From positions 3,286,001-3,350,000 of the forward strand of contig NZ_CP076022.1 in assembly GCF_018622995.1 (NCBI RefSeq): DNA of 64,000 nt, read 5' to 3'. The DNA is from Arthrobacter jiangjiafuii (GTDB lineage Bacteria; Actinomycetota; Actinomycetes; Actinomycetales; Micrococcaceae). Each line of letters starts with the position of its first letter. The stretch's first letter is position 1. A program made the position numbers and the translations under genes. Below, piece after piece: positions 9,156 to 17,710 of this stretch. Below the pieces are notes generated by a model. It ran no database searches and was not told the DNA's origin. It worked only from the letters and a program-made list of their open reading frames with translations.

Positions 9156-9333
9156 GCTTCATCGCTCCGAAGCCGAGGGCCAGGACATCCATTCCACCCA
9201 GGACTTCTTTCAATGAGGGTTCGGTTCTGCCACGGGACTCACCGACCGCGGCAGAACCCGGGCAGACTCCGCGGACACGCAGGGATGCGCAGCGCCCGGT
9301 GGTTCAGTCCGGACAAAGAGTGTGCAACACTGC
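9156..9333. other. Gene-free junction between scar and catabolic cluster
   Basis: No coding region is supported here. The only structure seen is an inverted repeat GGTTCTGCC (9223-9231) / GGCAGAACC (9250-9258) with an 18-nt spacer. It could be a leftover terminator or operator. The region joins the decayed DoxX remnant to the promoter of the first catabolic gene. Confidence 0.4.
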
Positions 9334-9349
9334 ACTGGTACGTACAGTA
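9334..9349 (+). promoter_or_regulatory. Regulon operator site 1 (ACTGGTACGTACAGTA)
   Basis: The 16-mer ACTGGTACGTACAGTA lies 37 bp before the ATG of the monooxygenase at 9387. It matches 15 of 16 bases of the site at 24549-24564 and is related to those at 28858, 24504 and 18241. It contains the inverted ends ACTG/CAGT and includes TACAGT or TATAGT, either of which could be the -10 hexamer. Binding of a repressor here would cover the promoter. Confidence 0.7.
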
Positions 9350-9386
9350 TAGTTCTTTCAATACGTCACCCACGAGAGGTATACCG

Positions 9387-10574
9387 ATGTCGACGACGAC
9401 AACGACCGCCCCCACAGCAAGCGAGCTCATCGCCCGCGCGGAAAAGCTGGTCCCACTGTTGCGGGAGCGTGCATCCGCGGCCGAGAACCTCCGACGCCAG
9501 CCCGATGAGACCATCGAGGATTTCAGCTCAGCCGGGTTCTTCACAGCGATGGTCCCCGCCGAACACGGTGGCTCCGCACTGGGCCTCAGCGAGTTTGCCG
9601 ACCTCGTCCGCGTCCTCTCGCGGGGCGATGCCTCCGCCGGCTGGATCGCCGCATTCCTCATCTCGCACTCGACCCTTCTCTATCGCTACGGCGCGCAGGC
9701 ACAGGGTGAGTTCTTCGCGGACAAGCCGTACGGACTCACCGTCGCCGCTGCGGGCCCGCCCGGAACCGCAACCCCGGTGGAGGGCGGGTATACCGTCTCC
9801 GGCACCTGGCGCTTCGGCTCCGGTGTTCTCCATGCCGAGTGGGCCGCGCTCAGTGCAATGTCACCCGATGGCCCTCTCAGCGTTGTGGTGCCCGTCAGCG
9901 AGACCGAAATCGTCGACACCTGGCACGTGCCCGGAATGAAAGCCACGGGCTCCAACGACATCAAATTGGAGGGACTCTTTGTTCCGCGCCACCGCACGGT
10001 TTCCTTCCCCGTGTACTCGTCCGAGCACAACGAGGGTGCGGCCCTGACTGAATACCCGCTCATCGGCTACCCCATGAACCGCACGCTCAACCTCATCCAT
10101 TCCGCCGTCGCCATCGGCACCGCAGACGCAGCCCTCGAGCTGTTCGCAGCCGGGATCGGCAAGCGGGTCCGGATGCAGACCCGGCAGAAGCAGATCGACG
10201 AACCGATCACCCGCCAGACCTACGGCAAGGCATGGGACCTCGTACAGGTCGCTGGTCTCCAGCTGCACGACGCGCTTGCGCACACCGACCGGGTTTACGG
10301 CAGGCACTCCACCGGTCCCGCGACGCTCGCAGATCGCGCCCGCATCAATCTGGGGCTGACCGGAGCCGGGCAGAAAGCTTTCCAGGCCATCGACCTCGTG
10401 GTGCGGGCAGCCGGCGCCTCCATCTTCCGCACCGGGGACCCCCTGGAGCGGATCGTCCGCGACACGCAGGTCATGCGCAATCACGCCGCAGTCGACTTCG
10501 AGACCATGGCATCGGTCGCCGGCGGAGCGCTGCTCGGTGTTGGTATCGGCGACTACGCCGAGCCCATGTTCTAA
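9387..10574 (+). CDS. Acyl-CoA dehydrogenase-fold flavin monooxygenase (HsaA/DszC-like), copy 1
   Basis: The 395-residue protein has the acyl-CoA dehydrogenase fold but looks like the oxygenase of a two-component flavin-dependent monooxygenase (group D, as in HsaA or DszC). Typical elements are the N-terminal helical region, the GDASAGWIAAFLISH motif near residue 75, the WHVPGMKATGSND loop near 180, and the C-terminal DPLERIVRDTQVMRNHAAVD. The C-terminus lacks the YEGT-type catalytic Glu motif seen in the true dehydrogenase at 31393. It would use reduced flavin from a partner reductase (17711-18235 or 21633-22244) to hydroxylate an aromatic or polyketide-like substrate. The start at 9387 follows GAGAGGT. 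The frame is open further upstream to 8841, but that extension antisenses the hydrolase scar. It is a close paralogue of the gene at 18974-20161. Confidence 0.85.
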   Translation: MSTTTTTAPTASELIARAEKLVPLLRERASAAENLRRQPDETIEDFSSAGFFTAMVPAEHGGSALGLSEFADLVRVLSRGDASAGWIAAFLISHSTLLYRYGAQAQGEFFADKPYGLTVAAAGPPGTATPVEGGYTVSGTWRFGSGVLHAEWAALSAMSPDGPLSVVVPVSETEIVDTWHVPGMKATGSNDIKLEGLFVPRHRTVSFPVYSSEHNEGAALTEYPLIGYPMNRTLNLIHSAVAIGTADAALELFAAGIGKRVRMQTRQKQIDEPITRQTYGKAWDLVQVAGLQLHDALAHTDRVYGRHSTGPATLADRARINLGLTGAGQKAFQAIDLVVRAAGASIFRTGDPLERIVRDTQVMRNHAAVDFETMASVAGGALLGVGIGDYAEPMF

Positions 10575-10615
10575 ATCGATCCGACTGCCCTCCACCAAAT
10601 GAAAAGGAAGACCCT

Positions 10616-11269
10616 ATGACCGACATTGCCGCACTCGAACGCCGGATTTCCCGGACCGAGGCCTACATCGAGATCTCGAACATCATGGGAAGGATTGAGT
10701 TCCTCCATTCCGCCTACGCGAACGAACCGATAGTGCCGTACTTCAGCACACGGTCCGACACCGTGATCGAACTCCCGTTCGGCCGCTACACCGGTTCCGA
10801 CGCGGCGCAGCGCTGCTTCGTCGGCGCCCTCGACGAGGGCCTGCCGCCCCGCGACCTCAGCGGTGAGTACGTCGAGCATCTTTTGTCCACGCCCGTCATC
10901 GAGGTTGCCGATGACCTCCAAACGGCCAAGGCCGCGTGGATCACGCCGGGCGCCGAGGCGCACCACCTTGGTTGGGTCGAGGGTAATCCCCTCCACGGGT
11001 TCTGGTACTGGGGGCGCTACCACCTGGTCTTCCGCAAGGAGGATGGCGCCTGGAAGATCTGGAAGTACCGGAACTCCCTCACGTTCGTCGCCGACTACTA
11101 CAAGAGCTTCACCGACGGCAGCCTCCCCCGGCCCCCGGCCCCGATCGGCAACGGCGGACCGGACAGCGCTCCGCGGTTCCAGGTCGAGTACACCCCGTCA
11201 TGGGATCCCAAGGAACTCGTGCACGCGCCCGAGCCCTATGCCACGTTCGTCGATGAGGACGAGTTCTAA
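10616..11269 (+). CDS. SnoaL/NTF2-like protein, copy 1
   Basis: The 217-residue protein belongs to the SnoaL-like / nuclear transport factor 2 superfamily of cone-shaped alpha+beta folds used by ring hydroxylase small subunits, polyketide cyclases and isomerases. The N-terminal helix region reads EAYIEISNIMGRIEFLHSAY. The core contains AAWITPGAEAHHLGWVEGNP and GFWYWGRYH, both shared with the paralogue at 18276-18935. It follows the monooxygenase at 9387 with a 41-bp gap and an AAAAGGAAG ribosome-binding site. The same monooxygenase/SnoaL pairing recurs on the other strand, so the two proteins probably act on the same intermediate. Catalysis cannot be assigned from sequence alone. Confidence 0.8.
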   Translation: MTDIAALERRISRTEAYIEISNIMGRIEFLHSAYANEPIVPYFSTRSDTVIELPFGRYTGSDAAQRCFVGALDEGLPPRDLSGEYVEHLLSTPVIEVADDLQTAKAAWITPGAEAHHLGWVEGNPLHGFWYWGRYHLVFRKEDGAWKIWKYRNSLTFVADYYKSFTDGSLPRPPAPIGNGGPDSAPRFQVEYTPSWDPKELVHAPEPYATFVDEDEF

Positions 11270-11301
11270 GCACGCAGGACCAAAGCACGCAGGAACACCG
11301 A

Positions 11302-11336
11302 AAAGCGGCCGGGTGAACAATTCACCCGGCCGCTTT
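11302..11336. terminator. Bidirectional rho-independent terminator
   Basis: A perfect 16-bp stem (AAAGCGGCCGGGTGAA at 11302-11317 paired with 11321-11336) has a 3-nt loop. A- and T-rich ends on both sides let it serve the convergent genes ending at 11269 (+) and 11349 (-). Confidence 0.9.
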
Positions 11337-11348
11337 CCGTTCTGCCGA

Positions 11349-12569
11349 TCAGCTGAGGCGTTCCAGCACGAGTGCCATTCCCTGCCCGCCTCCCACACAC
11401 AGTGTGGCCATGCCGAGCGTCTTGTCCCCGGTCGACAGGCCGTTGATCAGCGTGCCGATGAGGCGGGTGCCCGTCGCGCCGAACGGATGCCCGATGGCAA
11501 TCGCCCCGCCGTGCGTGTTGAGCTGACGGTCCACGTCGATCCCGAGCTCCCTCGCAGAGGCAACGACCTGGACGGCGAATGCCTCGTTGATTTCGATAAG
11601 GTCGAGGTCAGCGATGGTCAGGCCGGAGCGGCGCAGCGCCCGCCGCGACGACTCAACGGGTCCAAGCCCCATGATCTCCGGCGACAGACCCGAGACAGCG
11701 GTCGAGACGATGCGTGCCAGTGGCTGCAGACCGTGCGCCTTCGCGTACCTCCCGGAGACGACCACTGCGGCGGATGCACCGTCATTGAGCGGGCAGGCAT
11801 TACCTGCCGTGACCGTTCCGACGGGCGAGAACACGGGTTTCAGCTCGGCAAGCGCCTCCGCCGTGGTCCCCGGACGCAGCGAGTCATCCTGGTCGAAGAC
11901 CGATCCGTCCGGCCGTACCACGGGCACGATCTCCCGCGCGAGGTAGCCGCTGGCCTGCGCTTCCCCCGCCAGGCGCTGCGAGCGCGCAGCAAAGGCGTCC
12001 TGCTCAGCACGGCTGACTCCGGTCAGCCGTGCAACATACTCCGCCGTGTGGCCCATTTGGATATAGGCGTCAGGCATTGCACCCTCGGCACGTGGGTCGC
12101 GCCACGGCTCCCCCGACAGCATCGCCTGCGCGGTGCGTTCCGCGGCGACGTCAAAAGCGGCGTTGCCCGCGCCGGCCGGCGGGGCCGCGTGTGATGTCGA
12201 CTCGGTGCCTCCGACGAGAAACGCGTCCCCTTCGCCGGCTTTAATGGCGTGGAATGCCATCCGGGTGGTTTGGATCGAGGATGCGCAGAAGCGGTTCACT
12301 GTCGTGCCCGGCAGGGAGTCGTAGTTGAGCAGCGTCGCCACGACGCGGGCCATGTTGAACCCCTGTTCACCGTCGGGGGCCGCCGTGCCGAGCATCAGGT
12401 CGTCGACGTCGTCGATTGACAAGCCTGGTACACGGTCGATGACGCCGGCGAAGACTTGGCGGGCCAGTTCATCGCCTCGCACATCGGCCAGCCCGCCCTT
12501 GCGGGCACGGCCGATGGCCGTGCGGGCGATGGAGACGATGACGGCATCGTTGTCGGCAAGAGTGGTCAT
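11349..12569 (-). CDS. Thiolase (acetyl-CoA C-acyltransferase)
   Basis: The 406-residue thiolase has the nucleophilic Cys95 in NRFCASS, the GHPFGATG histidine motif near residue 355 and the C-terminal acid/base Cys391 in CVGGGQGMA. All catalytic residues are present. It would cleave a 3-oxoacyl-CoA such as acetoacetyl-CoA to acetyl-CoA. It is the last gene of the minus-strand catabolic operon and its start overlaps the stop of the FAD hydroxylase gene by 4 bp (ATGA). Placement beside an acetoacetyl-CoA synthetase suggests that it completes the conversion of acetoacetate to two acetyl-CoA. A strong terminator follows. Confidence 0.93.
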   Translation of the reverse strand: MTTLADNDAVIVSIARTAIGRARKGGLADVRGDELARQVFAGVIDRVPGLSIDDVDDLMLGTAAPDGEQGFNMARVVATLLNYDSLPGTTVNRFCASSIQTTRMAFHAIKAGEGDAFLVGGTESTSHAAPPAGAGNAAFDVAAERTAQAMLSGEPWRDPRAEGAMPDAYIQMGHTAEYVARLTGVSRAEQDAFAARSQRLAGEAQASGYLAREIVPVVRPDGSVFDQDDSLRPGTTAEALAELKPVFSPVGTVTAGNACPLNDGASAAVVVSGRYAKAHGLQPLARIVSTAVSGLSPEIMGLGPVESSRRALRRSGLTIADLDLIEINEAFAVQVVASARELGIDVDRQLNTHGGAIAIGHPFGATGTRLIGTLINGLSTGDKTLGMATLCVGGGQGMALVLERLS

Positions 12570-14143
12570 GCGGATTCCCCCAGCTGGGTTGTTTCAAGGG
12601 CGGCCATGAGGTTTATGGCGTCGTCAACGGTCTTTGCGGAGGCGAACCCGTGGAAGTCGGGACGGTAGACGACGGCCACGGCCGTGTCGAAGACCTCCCC
12701 GTACCGGCCGTCGACGTCGCTGCCGCTGTGGCGGTTGCGGGCCGCGGTATCAGGGGGCATAACCTCGATGACCTTGCATGGGAATCCGGCGGGCCTGGCC
12801 GCGCGGATACGCTCTGCATCGTCCTCGCTCACCACGCGCCCGTCGACGAAGGCCACGAACTCACCCCAGGTAATCCGGTCTGCGGCGCTCTCGCTGCCGT
12901 CGAGGCCCCGCAACCGTCCCTGCACGCCGATTCGGCCGGCGACCGGATCTGATCCGGGCGCACCGCCGGGGAAGAAGCCCGGCCCGAGGATCTCCGGCGG
13001 CATGGGAGGAAGGGCATTCCACGGGAACGGCCCGATGCTGAGGAAGTGGGTGTCGCGCGCCTCGACCTTGGCGGGATCCGTCTCGCAAATCATCCGGCCA
13101 AGTTCCAGCGACATCATCAGCGCATGCTGAACGTGGGCACCCCGTTCGCTCCCATAGGTGTCGAGCAGACCAAGCGGCGCGATCCCGCTCAACACGTGGT
13201 CAAGCTTCCACACGAGGTTCGCGACATCGCGGACCCCCGACACCATCCCCCGCCCGAAGAAGGGCGGCATCTGGTGCGCGGCATCGCCGGCGACGAACAC
13301 GCGCCCGCGGCTCCATTCGGTGACGCACCGCGCGTTGAACGTATACATCGCCAGGCGCTCAAGGTCGGCGTTTTCGGGAGTGACTTCCCAGGGAGCGACA
13401 AGTTCCCAGGCGTTCTCCGTGCTGGTGAATGCCGCAGCGTCCTCCCCCGGCATCAGCATGAATTCGAAGCGGCGCCGGCCAGGACCACCGGAGACGACAG
13501 ACGTGGGACGCAGCGGGTCGCAGATCTGGCCGTTCTCGGGTGTCCATGCACGCTCGGCCAACTGGAGGTCCATCACCAGCCAGTCCGAGCTGAAGTCCAG
13601 ATCCGTCATTGACAGCCCGGCGAGTTCCCGCACGGCTGAGTTGGCACCGTCGCATCCCACGAGGAACTTGGCCCGGACCGTGGTCTCGCTGGCAGGTCCG
13701 TCAATGAACGCCGACACCCCCTCGGCGTCCTGGTCAAACCCGGCCAGAGCGGTTCCCCAGCGGATCTCGAGCCCTTCGGCCGCCTCCTGGTGCCTGCGCA
13801 GCGCGGCTTCGAGGTCGGGCTGGGCGAACATGGTGGACTCCGGCCAGCCCTGCGGCCCGTCGAGGGGTGCGGGGAAGGTCAGCAGGAGCTTCCGATCGGC
13901 AGTCAGCCAGTCGTAGCTCAGGGCAGGCTCGCTGAACGTGGCCTGCTCCTCCGCATCCAGGCCTACGCCGGCCAGGAAACGGTTGACGTCCGGATCATAA
14001 TGGACCGCCCGTGGCAGAGAGTACGGCTCGCGGTGCTGCTCAATGGCCAACACCCGGTACCCGCGCTGTGCAAGGTAGAGCGAGGTCAGTTGCCCCACCA
14101 CGCCCTGCCCCACAACAAGCACATCGACATCGTTGTCGCTCAT
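12566..14143 (-). CDS. FAD-dependent aromatic hydroxylase (MhpA/PheA-type, group A)
   Basis: The 525-residue protein is a class A flavoprotein monooxygenase, like 3-(3-hydroxyphenyl)propionate or resorcinol-type hydroxylases. It shows the N-terminal dinucleotide motif GQGVVG (residues 11-16), the DG motif GCDGANSAVRELAG near 165, and the GD motif VFVAGDAAHQMPPFFGRGM near 285. NAD(P)H reduces the bound FAD, and a phenolic ring is hydroxylated ortho or para to an existing hydroxyl. That would make the diol or triol cleaved by the VOC dioxygenase of the same operon. The ends overlap both neighbours by 4 bp, showing tight translational coupling. The precise substrate is not readable. Confidence 0.9.
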   Translation of the reverse strand: MSDNDVDVLVVGQGVVGQLTSLYLAQRGYRVLAIEQHREPYSLPRAVHYDPDVNRFLAGVGLDAEEQATFSEPALSYDWLTADRKLLLTFPAPLDGPQGWPESTMFAQPDLEAALRRHQEAAEGLEIRWGTALAGFDQDAEGVSAFIDGPASETTVRAKFLVGCDGANSAVRELAGLSMTDLDFSSDWLVMDLQLAERAWTPENGQICDPLRPTSVVSGGPGRRRFEFMLMPGEDAAAFTSTENAWELVAPWEVTPENADLERLAMYTFNARCVTEWSRGRVFVAGDAAHQMPPFFGRGMVSGVRDVANLVWKLDHVLSGIAPLGLLDTYGSERGAHVQHALMMSLELGRMICETDPAKVEARDTHFLSIGPFPWNALPPMPPEILGPGFFPGGAPGSDPVAGRIGVQGRLRGLDGSESAADRITWGEFVAFVDGRVVSEDDAERIRAARPAGFPCKVIEVMPPDTAARNRHSGSDVDGRYGEVFDTAVAVVYRPDFHGFASAKTVDDAINLMAALETTQLGESA

Positions 14144-16095
14144 TTGGCTTTGATTCCGTTCTCTTCGTTGAACACTCGGGCCCGCTGGACGAACCAGTCG
14201 ACCGAGCCTGGGTTCTGCAGCGATCCGCGGTTTACCGCCTTGGCATCGTCATGGCCCAGGAACACCTTCTTCAAGGGCACCTCGATCCGCTTGCCGGAGT
14301 ATGTGACGGGGATGCCCGGCGCTGCTTCGATCGCGTCGGGAACGTGCCGTGCCGTCGCCCGGGAGCGGATGGCGGTCCGGATCCGGGCCACCAGGTCGTC
14401 GCTGAGTCCGACGCCGTCGGCCAGTTCCACGAACAGGGGCATCCAGTACCGCCCGCCCGGCATCTCGATGCCCAGAACGACGCCGTTGCGCACCTCATCC
14501 AGGGTCTGCAGCGCGGCGTAGATCTCCGCGCTGCCCAGCCGCACGCCGTCGCGGTTGAGCGTTGCGTCGGATCTTCCGTGCACCACAACACCCCCGCGCG
14601 GGGTGCGGCTGATCCAGTCGCCGTGCGTCCAGACCGAGGGATCCGCCTCGAAGTACGCCGCGTGGTACTTGGCGCCATCCTCATCGCCCCAGAAGCGGAC
14701 CGGCATCGACGGCATCGGCCCGGTGAGCACGAGCTCGCCCACTTCGTCGTCCGCCGCCTCCCGGCCGTCCTCGGCGCGGACCTGGACGGGAGTTCCGAGC
14801 GTCGGGCCCTGCAGTTCGCCGAGGTGCACGCGCTGCCAGGGGTTACCCCCGATGAAACCGCTGCAGATGTCGGTGCCGCCGGAATCACTGGACAGGTGGA
14901 CATCTGCCTTGACCGCCTCGTGGACCCAGCGCCAGGTCGAGGGGGCGAGGACCGAACCGGTCGACATGATCGTACCGAGGCACGAGAGGTCGTGGCGGTC
15001 CCCCGGGCGCAGCCCGGATTTCTCCACGAGGGCAAGGTACGCGGCGCCGGTCGCGAGCATCGTCGCCCGCGTCTGGGCGGCGATGGCGAACTGCCCGTCG
15101 GCGTCCGGCCACGTGGACGCACCCGGGAAGGTGACCACCGACGCCCCGACGCTGAGCGTATTCGGAAGAGTGTTCCACACCATCCAGGAGGTATTCGCTG
15201 CGGTGAAGTACCGATCGCCCGGACCGAGGTCGAACTGCAGCCCGATCCCCTTGGCCGACTCCAGCAGCATCCCGCCGTGTCCGTGCACAATGCCCTTCGG
15301 GACGCCCGTGGTGCCCGAGGAGAAGAGAACCCACAAGGGATGGTCGAACGGGAGGCGCCGGTAGTCCGCGGGTGCATGCGGCAAGGCGTCCAGGTCGTCG
15401 AGGTACACGACGTCGGTCACTGAGGGCAGCGCGGAACCGACCGAGTCCACCAGCGGCCGGGAGTCGACCGCTCGGCCCTTGAACGTGTAGCCGGAGGAGC
15501 CCAGCAGCACGCGGGGCGTCAGCGGCGCGAGCCTGTCAACGATGGCAGGTTGGGCGAAGTCGGGCGAGCACACCGACCAGACGGCGCCGAGGGAGGCGGT
15601 CGCGAGCATCGCCGCGATCGCCTCGGGGATGTTCGGAAAGACAGCCGCGACGACGTCGCCCTGCTCCACGCCGAGGCCGCGGAGGTGGGAGGCGAGGGCA
15701 GCGACACGGTCGCGGAGACCGGCCCAGGTCCATTCGCTGCGCCCATCCTCGGACAGGCCGACGACCGCCACCTCGTCCGGCCGCGTATCCGCGTGCCGCA
15801 GGACGTTCTCGGCATAGTTCAGCCGCGCATCCGGGTACCAGACTGCGCCGGGCATGCGGCGCTCCGAAAGGGCAGGTCCCGCCAGTCCGTCGCCTATCAG
15901 ACCTGCGTGCTCACGTACGAGATCCCAGAATGCCCCGGGCTCCTCAACCGACCACCGCCAAAAGGCGGGGTAGTCGTCGAGGAGCACGCCGTGGCGTTCG
16001 AGGGCGAGCTCACGCAGGGCCCACAGACGGGTGTTCCGGATGCTTTCCTCGGTTGGCGCCCAGGTAACCTCGGGCGCCTCAGACATCTGAGTCAC
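14140..16095 (-). CDS. aacS: Acetoacetyl-CoA synthetase (AMP-forming)
   Basis: The 651-residue ANL-superfamily ligase has the length and layout of acetoacetate-CoA ligase: an N-terminal segment with HGVLLDDYPAFWRWSVEEPG, the AMP-binding P-loop FSSGTTGVPKG at residues 258-268, the DSGGTDICSGFIGG acyl-site region, and a C-terminal lysine domain with PVTYSGKRIEVPLKKV. It converts acetoacetate (or a similar 3-oxo acid), ATP and CoA to the CoA ester. In this operon it links a fumarylacetoacetase-type hydrolase to a thiolase, which points to acetoacetate as a ring-cleavage product. 4-bp overlaps on both sides. Confidence 0.9.
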   Translation of the reverse strand: MTQMSEAPEVTWAPTEESIRNTRLWALRELALERHGVLLDDYPAFWRWSVEEPGAFWDLVREHAGLIGDGLAGPALSERRMPGAVWYPDARLNYAENVLRHADTRPDEVAVVGLSEDGRSEWTWAGLRDRVAALASHLRGLGVEQGDVVAAVFPNIPEAIAAMLATASLGAVWSVCSPDFAQPAIVDRLAPLTPRVLLGSSGYTFKGRAVDSRPLVDSVGSALPSVTDVVYLDDLDALPHAPADYRRLPFDHPLWVLFSSGTTGVPKGIVHGHGGMLLESAKGIGLQFDLGPGDRYFTAANTSWMVWNTLPNTLSVGASVVTFPGASTWPDADGQFAIAAQTRATMLATGAAYLALVEKSGLRPGDRHDLSCLGTIMSTGSVLAPSTWRWVHEAVKADVHLSSDSGGTDICSGFIGGNPWQRVHLGELQGPTLGTPVQVRAEDGREAADDEVGELVLTGPMPSMPVRFWGDEDGAKYHAAYFEADPSVWTHGDWISRTPRGGVVVHGRSDATLNRDGVRLGSAEIYAALQTLDEVRNGVVLGIEMPGGRYWMPLFVELADGVGLSDDLVARIRTAIRSRATARHVPDAIEAAPGIPVTYSGKRIEVPLKKVFLGHDDAKAVNRGSLQNPGSVDWFVQRARVFNEENGIKAK

Positions 16096-16943
16096 GATGC
16101 CGCAATGAACTCGTTCGTAAACGAGCCAAAACCGTCGAGAGTGCTGGTGAGCCGATAGCCCGGCCGCATCAGGATCCCACGCGAGAGTCCCACACCCGCC
16201 GGCGTGCCCGTGAAGATGATGTCCCCGGGCAACAGCGTCACGATCTGCGAGAGCCGGTGGATGCTCTCGTCAATCGGGAAGAAGAGCTGATCCGTGTCGC
16301 CGTCCTGAAGAGTAATTGTCTCTTCGCCCGGGCGCTCCAGCACCGCGTGGAACGAGATGGAGTCCCGGTCCGGGAATTCGTCCGGTGTGACCACGTACGG
16401 TCCGAACGGTCCGAAATTCGGGAACGACTTGCCCAGCGAGAACTGAGGAACGGGGGGACGGCGCTGGATCGTGCGCTCCGAGTAATCCTGGCCGACGGCG
16501 ATGCCGGCCACATGCTGCCAGGCATCGGCCTTCGGGATCTTGCGGCCTTCCTTACCGATAACCACGACAATCTCGGTTTCGTAATCGACGTCGTCGCTCG
16601 GCAGTTCGACCTGCACGTTGGGGGCTGCGAGGCTGGAGCGGAACTTCGTGAAGACGATCAGTTCATCGGGTGCCGGGATGTTCGCCTCGGCGGCGTGGTC
16701 CTTGTAGTTCACGCCGATGGCGAGCACCTGCGGAGGCCTCGGGACCGGGATGCCCAGATCCGCCGGCTCGAAGGGCACTGCCTCCGGCAGGGTCGCCTGC
16801 GCCGCCCAGGCGGCGAAGTCGCTCCAGCGCTCGTAAACGTCCATGGGGTCAGGCCCGAAACCGCCGTCGGAGGCCTTGGCGATGTCTACTGCTCCCTCCT
16901 CGGTGACGAGGCAGGCACGGCCGTTCAGGTTGGCGATGCGCAT
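16092..16943 (-). CDS. Fumarylacetoacetate hydrolase family protein
   Basis: The 283-residue protein is a FAH-family C-C hydrolase or related decarboxylase/isomerase. The domain starts at GVNYKDHAAEANIP (residue about 77). Metal ligands are E122 and E124 in DYETEI, with a later Asp in VGQDYSERTIQ. The typical end GDIIFTGTPAGVG is present. The family cleaves 1,3-diketo acids such as fumarylacetoacetate or acylpyruvates using Mg2+. It begins 3 bp after the VOC dioxygenase stop and overlaps the acetoacetyl-CoA synthetase gene. I infer that it hydrolyses the meta-cleavage product to pyruvate- or acetoacetate-type fragments. Confidence 0.92.
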   Translation of the reverse strand: MRIANLNGRACLVTEEGAVDIAKASDGGFGPDPMDVYERWSDFAAWAAQATLPEAVPFEPADLGIPVPRPPQVLAIGVNYKDHAAEANIPAPDELIVFTKFRSSLAAPNVQVELPSDDVDYETEIVVVIGKEGRKIPKADAWQHVAGIAVGQDYSERTIQRRPPVPQFSLGKSFPNFGPFGPYVVTPDEFPDRDSISFHAVLERPGEETITLQDGDTDQLFFPIDESIHRLSQIVTLLPGDIIFTGTPAGVGLSRGILMRPGYRLTSTLDGFGSFTNEFIAAS

Positions 16944-16946
16944 CGG

Positions 16947-17639
16947 TCAGGCCTCCGCTGCGTGCGGGAAGGGAACTCCGCGCAGGAGCTCGGGATTCGC
17001 CGCGATCTTCTCGGCCCAGCGGTCGGGGAACGACGGGTTGGGCACTTCGACGGCGGGACGGTACTCTCCGGCATACGCCCGGCGATGGATCTCGTCGTGG
17101 TCCATTCCCGCCTCGCGTGCGGCAACCAGCATGTCCGGGTCGAACTGCGGCCCGAGCTGGTCCTCCGCGAACTCGCGCGATGCCCACATCCATTCGCTCG
17201 ACTTGCCCCAGTCATGGAAGTTGTCCACCTGGATTTCGATGCCGTTCCCGTCGGGGTCGGCGTAGTACATGGACATCGTCATGCCGTGGTCCATGTTGAA
17301 GGCGGGAAGGATTCCCTGATCCCGCAGGCGGACGTAGTTGTCCAGCCACGAGTCGAAGTCGGGGTACTCGAACGCCGTGTGGTGAATTCCGGCCGAGTGG
17401 GGTTTATCCACCGGCGGGACCGTGCCGGGGATCCGGAGAAGCGCGATGCGGTGGTTCGCCTCATCGTTGACCAGCCAGGCAGCGTTCTCCGAGTAGAAGA
17501 TCGGCTGCAAGCCGCAGACTGCCTCGTAGAACTTCACCATGGGGTCGATCTCCATGGTCATGAAGGTCGCGTGGTGGAGCTTCGGGGCCCGGATAGGGCG
17601 CGGTTTCGGCGTGGTGGCGTAGACGGACTGGGACATCAT
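16947..17639 (-). CDS. VOC-fold type I extradiol ring-cleavage dioxygenase
   Basis: The protein (about 230 residues) is a vicinal-oxygen-chelate enzyme with the HHATFMT and GIHHTAFEY strands and GNGIEIQVDNFHDW at the end. The ligand set H22, H86, E134 (numbering from the second ATG) is that of Fe(II) extradiol dioxygenases. It is shorter than the classical two-domain enzymes of about 300 residues. Two adjacent ATG codons exist at 17639 and 17636; AAAGGA is better spaced for 17636. The context (FAD hydroxylase, FAH hydrolase, flavin reductase) supports cleavage of a catechol or hydroxyquinol. A glyoxalase-like role cannot be excluded. Confidence 0.87.
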   Translation of the reverse strand: MMSQSVYATTPKPRPIRAPKLHHATFMTMEIDPMVKFYEAVCGLQPIFYSENAAWLVNDEANHRIALLRIPGTVPPVDKPHSAGIHHTAFEYPDFDSWLDNYVRLRDQGILPAFNMDHGMTMSMYYADPDGNGIEIQVDNFHDWGKSSEWMWASREFAEDQLGPQFDPDMLVAAREAGMDHDEIHRRAYAGEYRPAVEVPNPSFPDRWAEKIAANPELLRGVPFPHAAEA

Positions 17640-17710
17640 TGTTCCTTTACTCGGCGGCTGCGCCGCAGCCGATTTGGTGTACTTACGACTCAGTTTTGTA
17701 GGGAAGGCCC

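Noticed and set aside
9223-9258. Terminator or operator in the scar region
   Set aside because: The 9-bp repeat has an 18-nt spacer and no T-run or nearby start, so it is not strong enough for a separate call.
8841-9386. N-terminal extension of monooxygenase copy 1
   Set aside because: The extra 182 residues are antisense to the hydrolase/DoxX scar and cross the operator and promoter; the paralogue has exactly 395 residues from the ATG at 9387.
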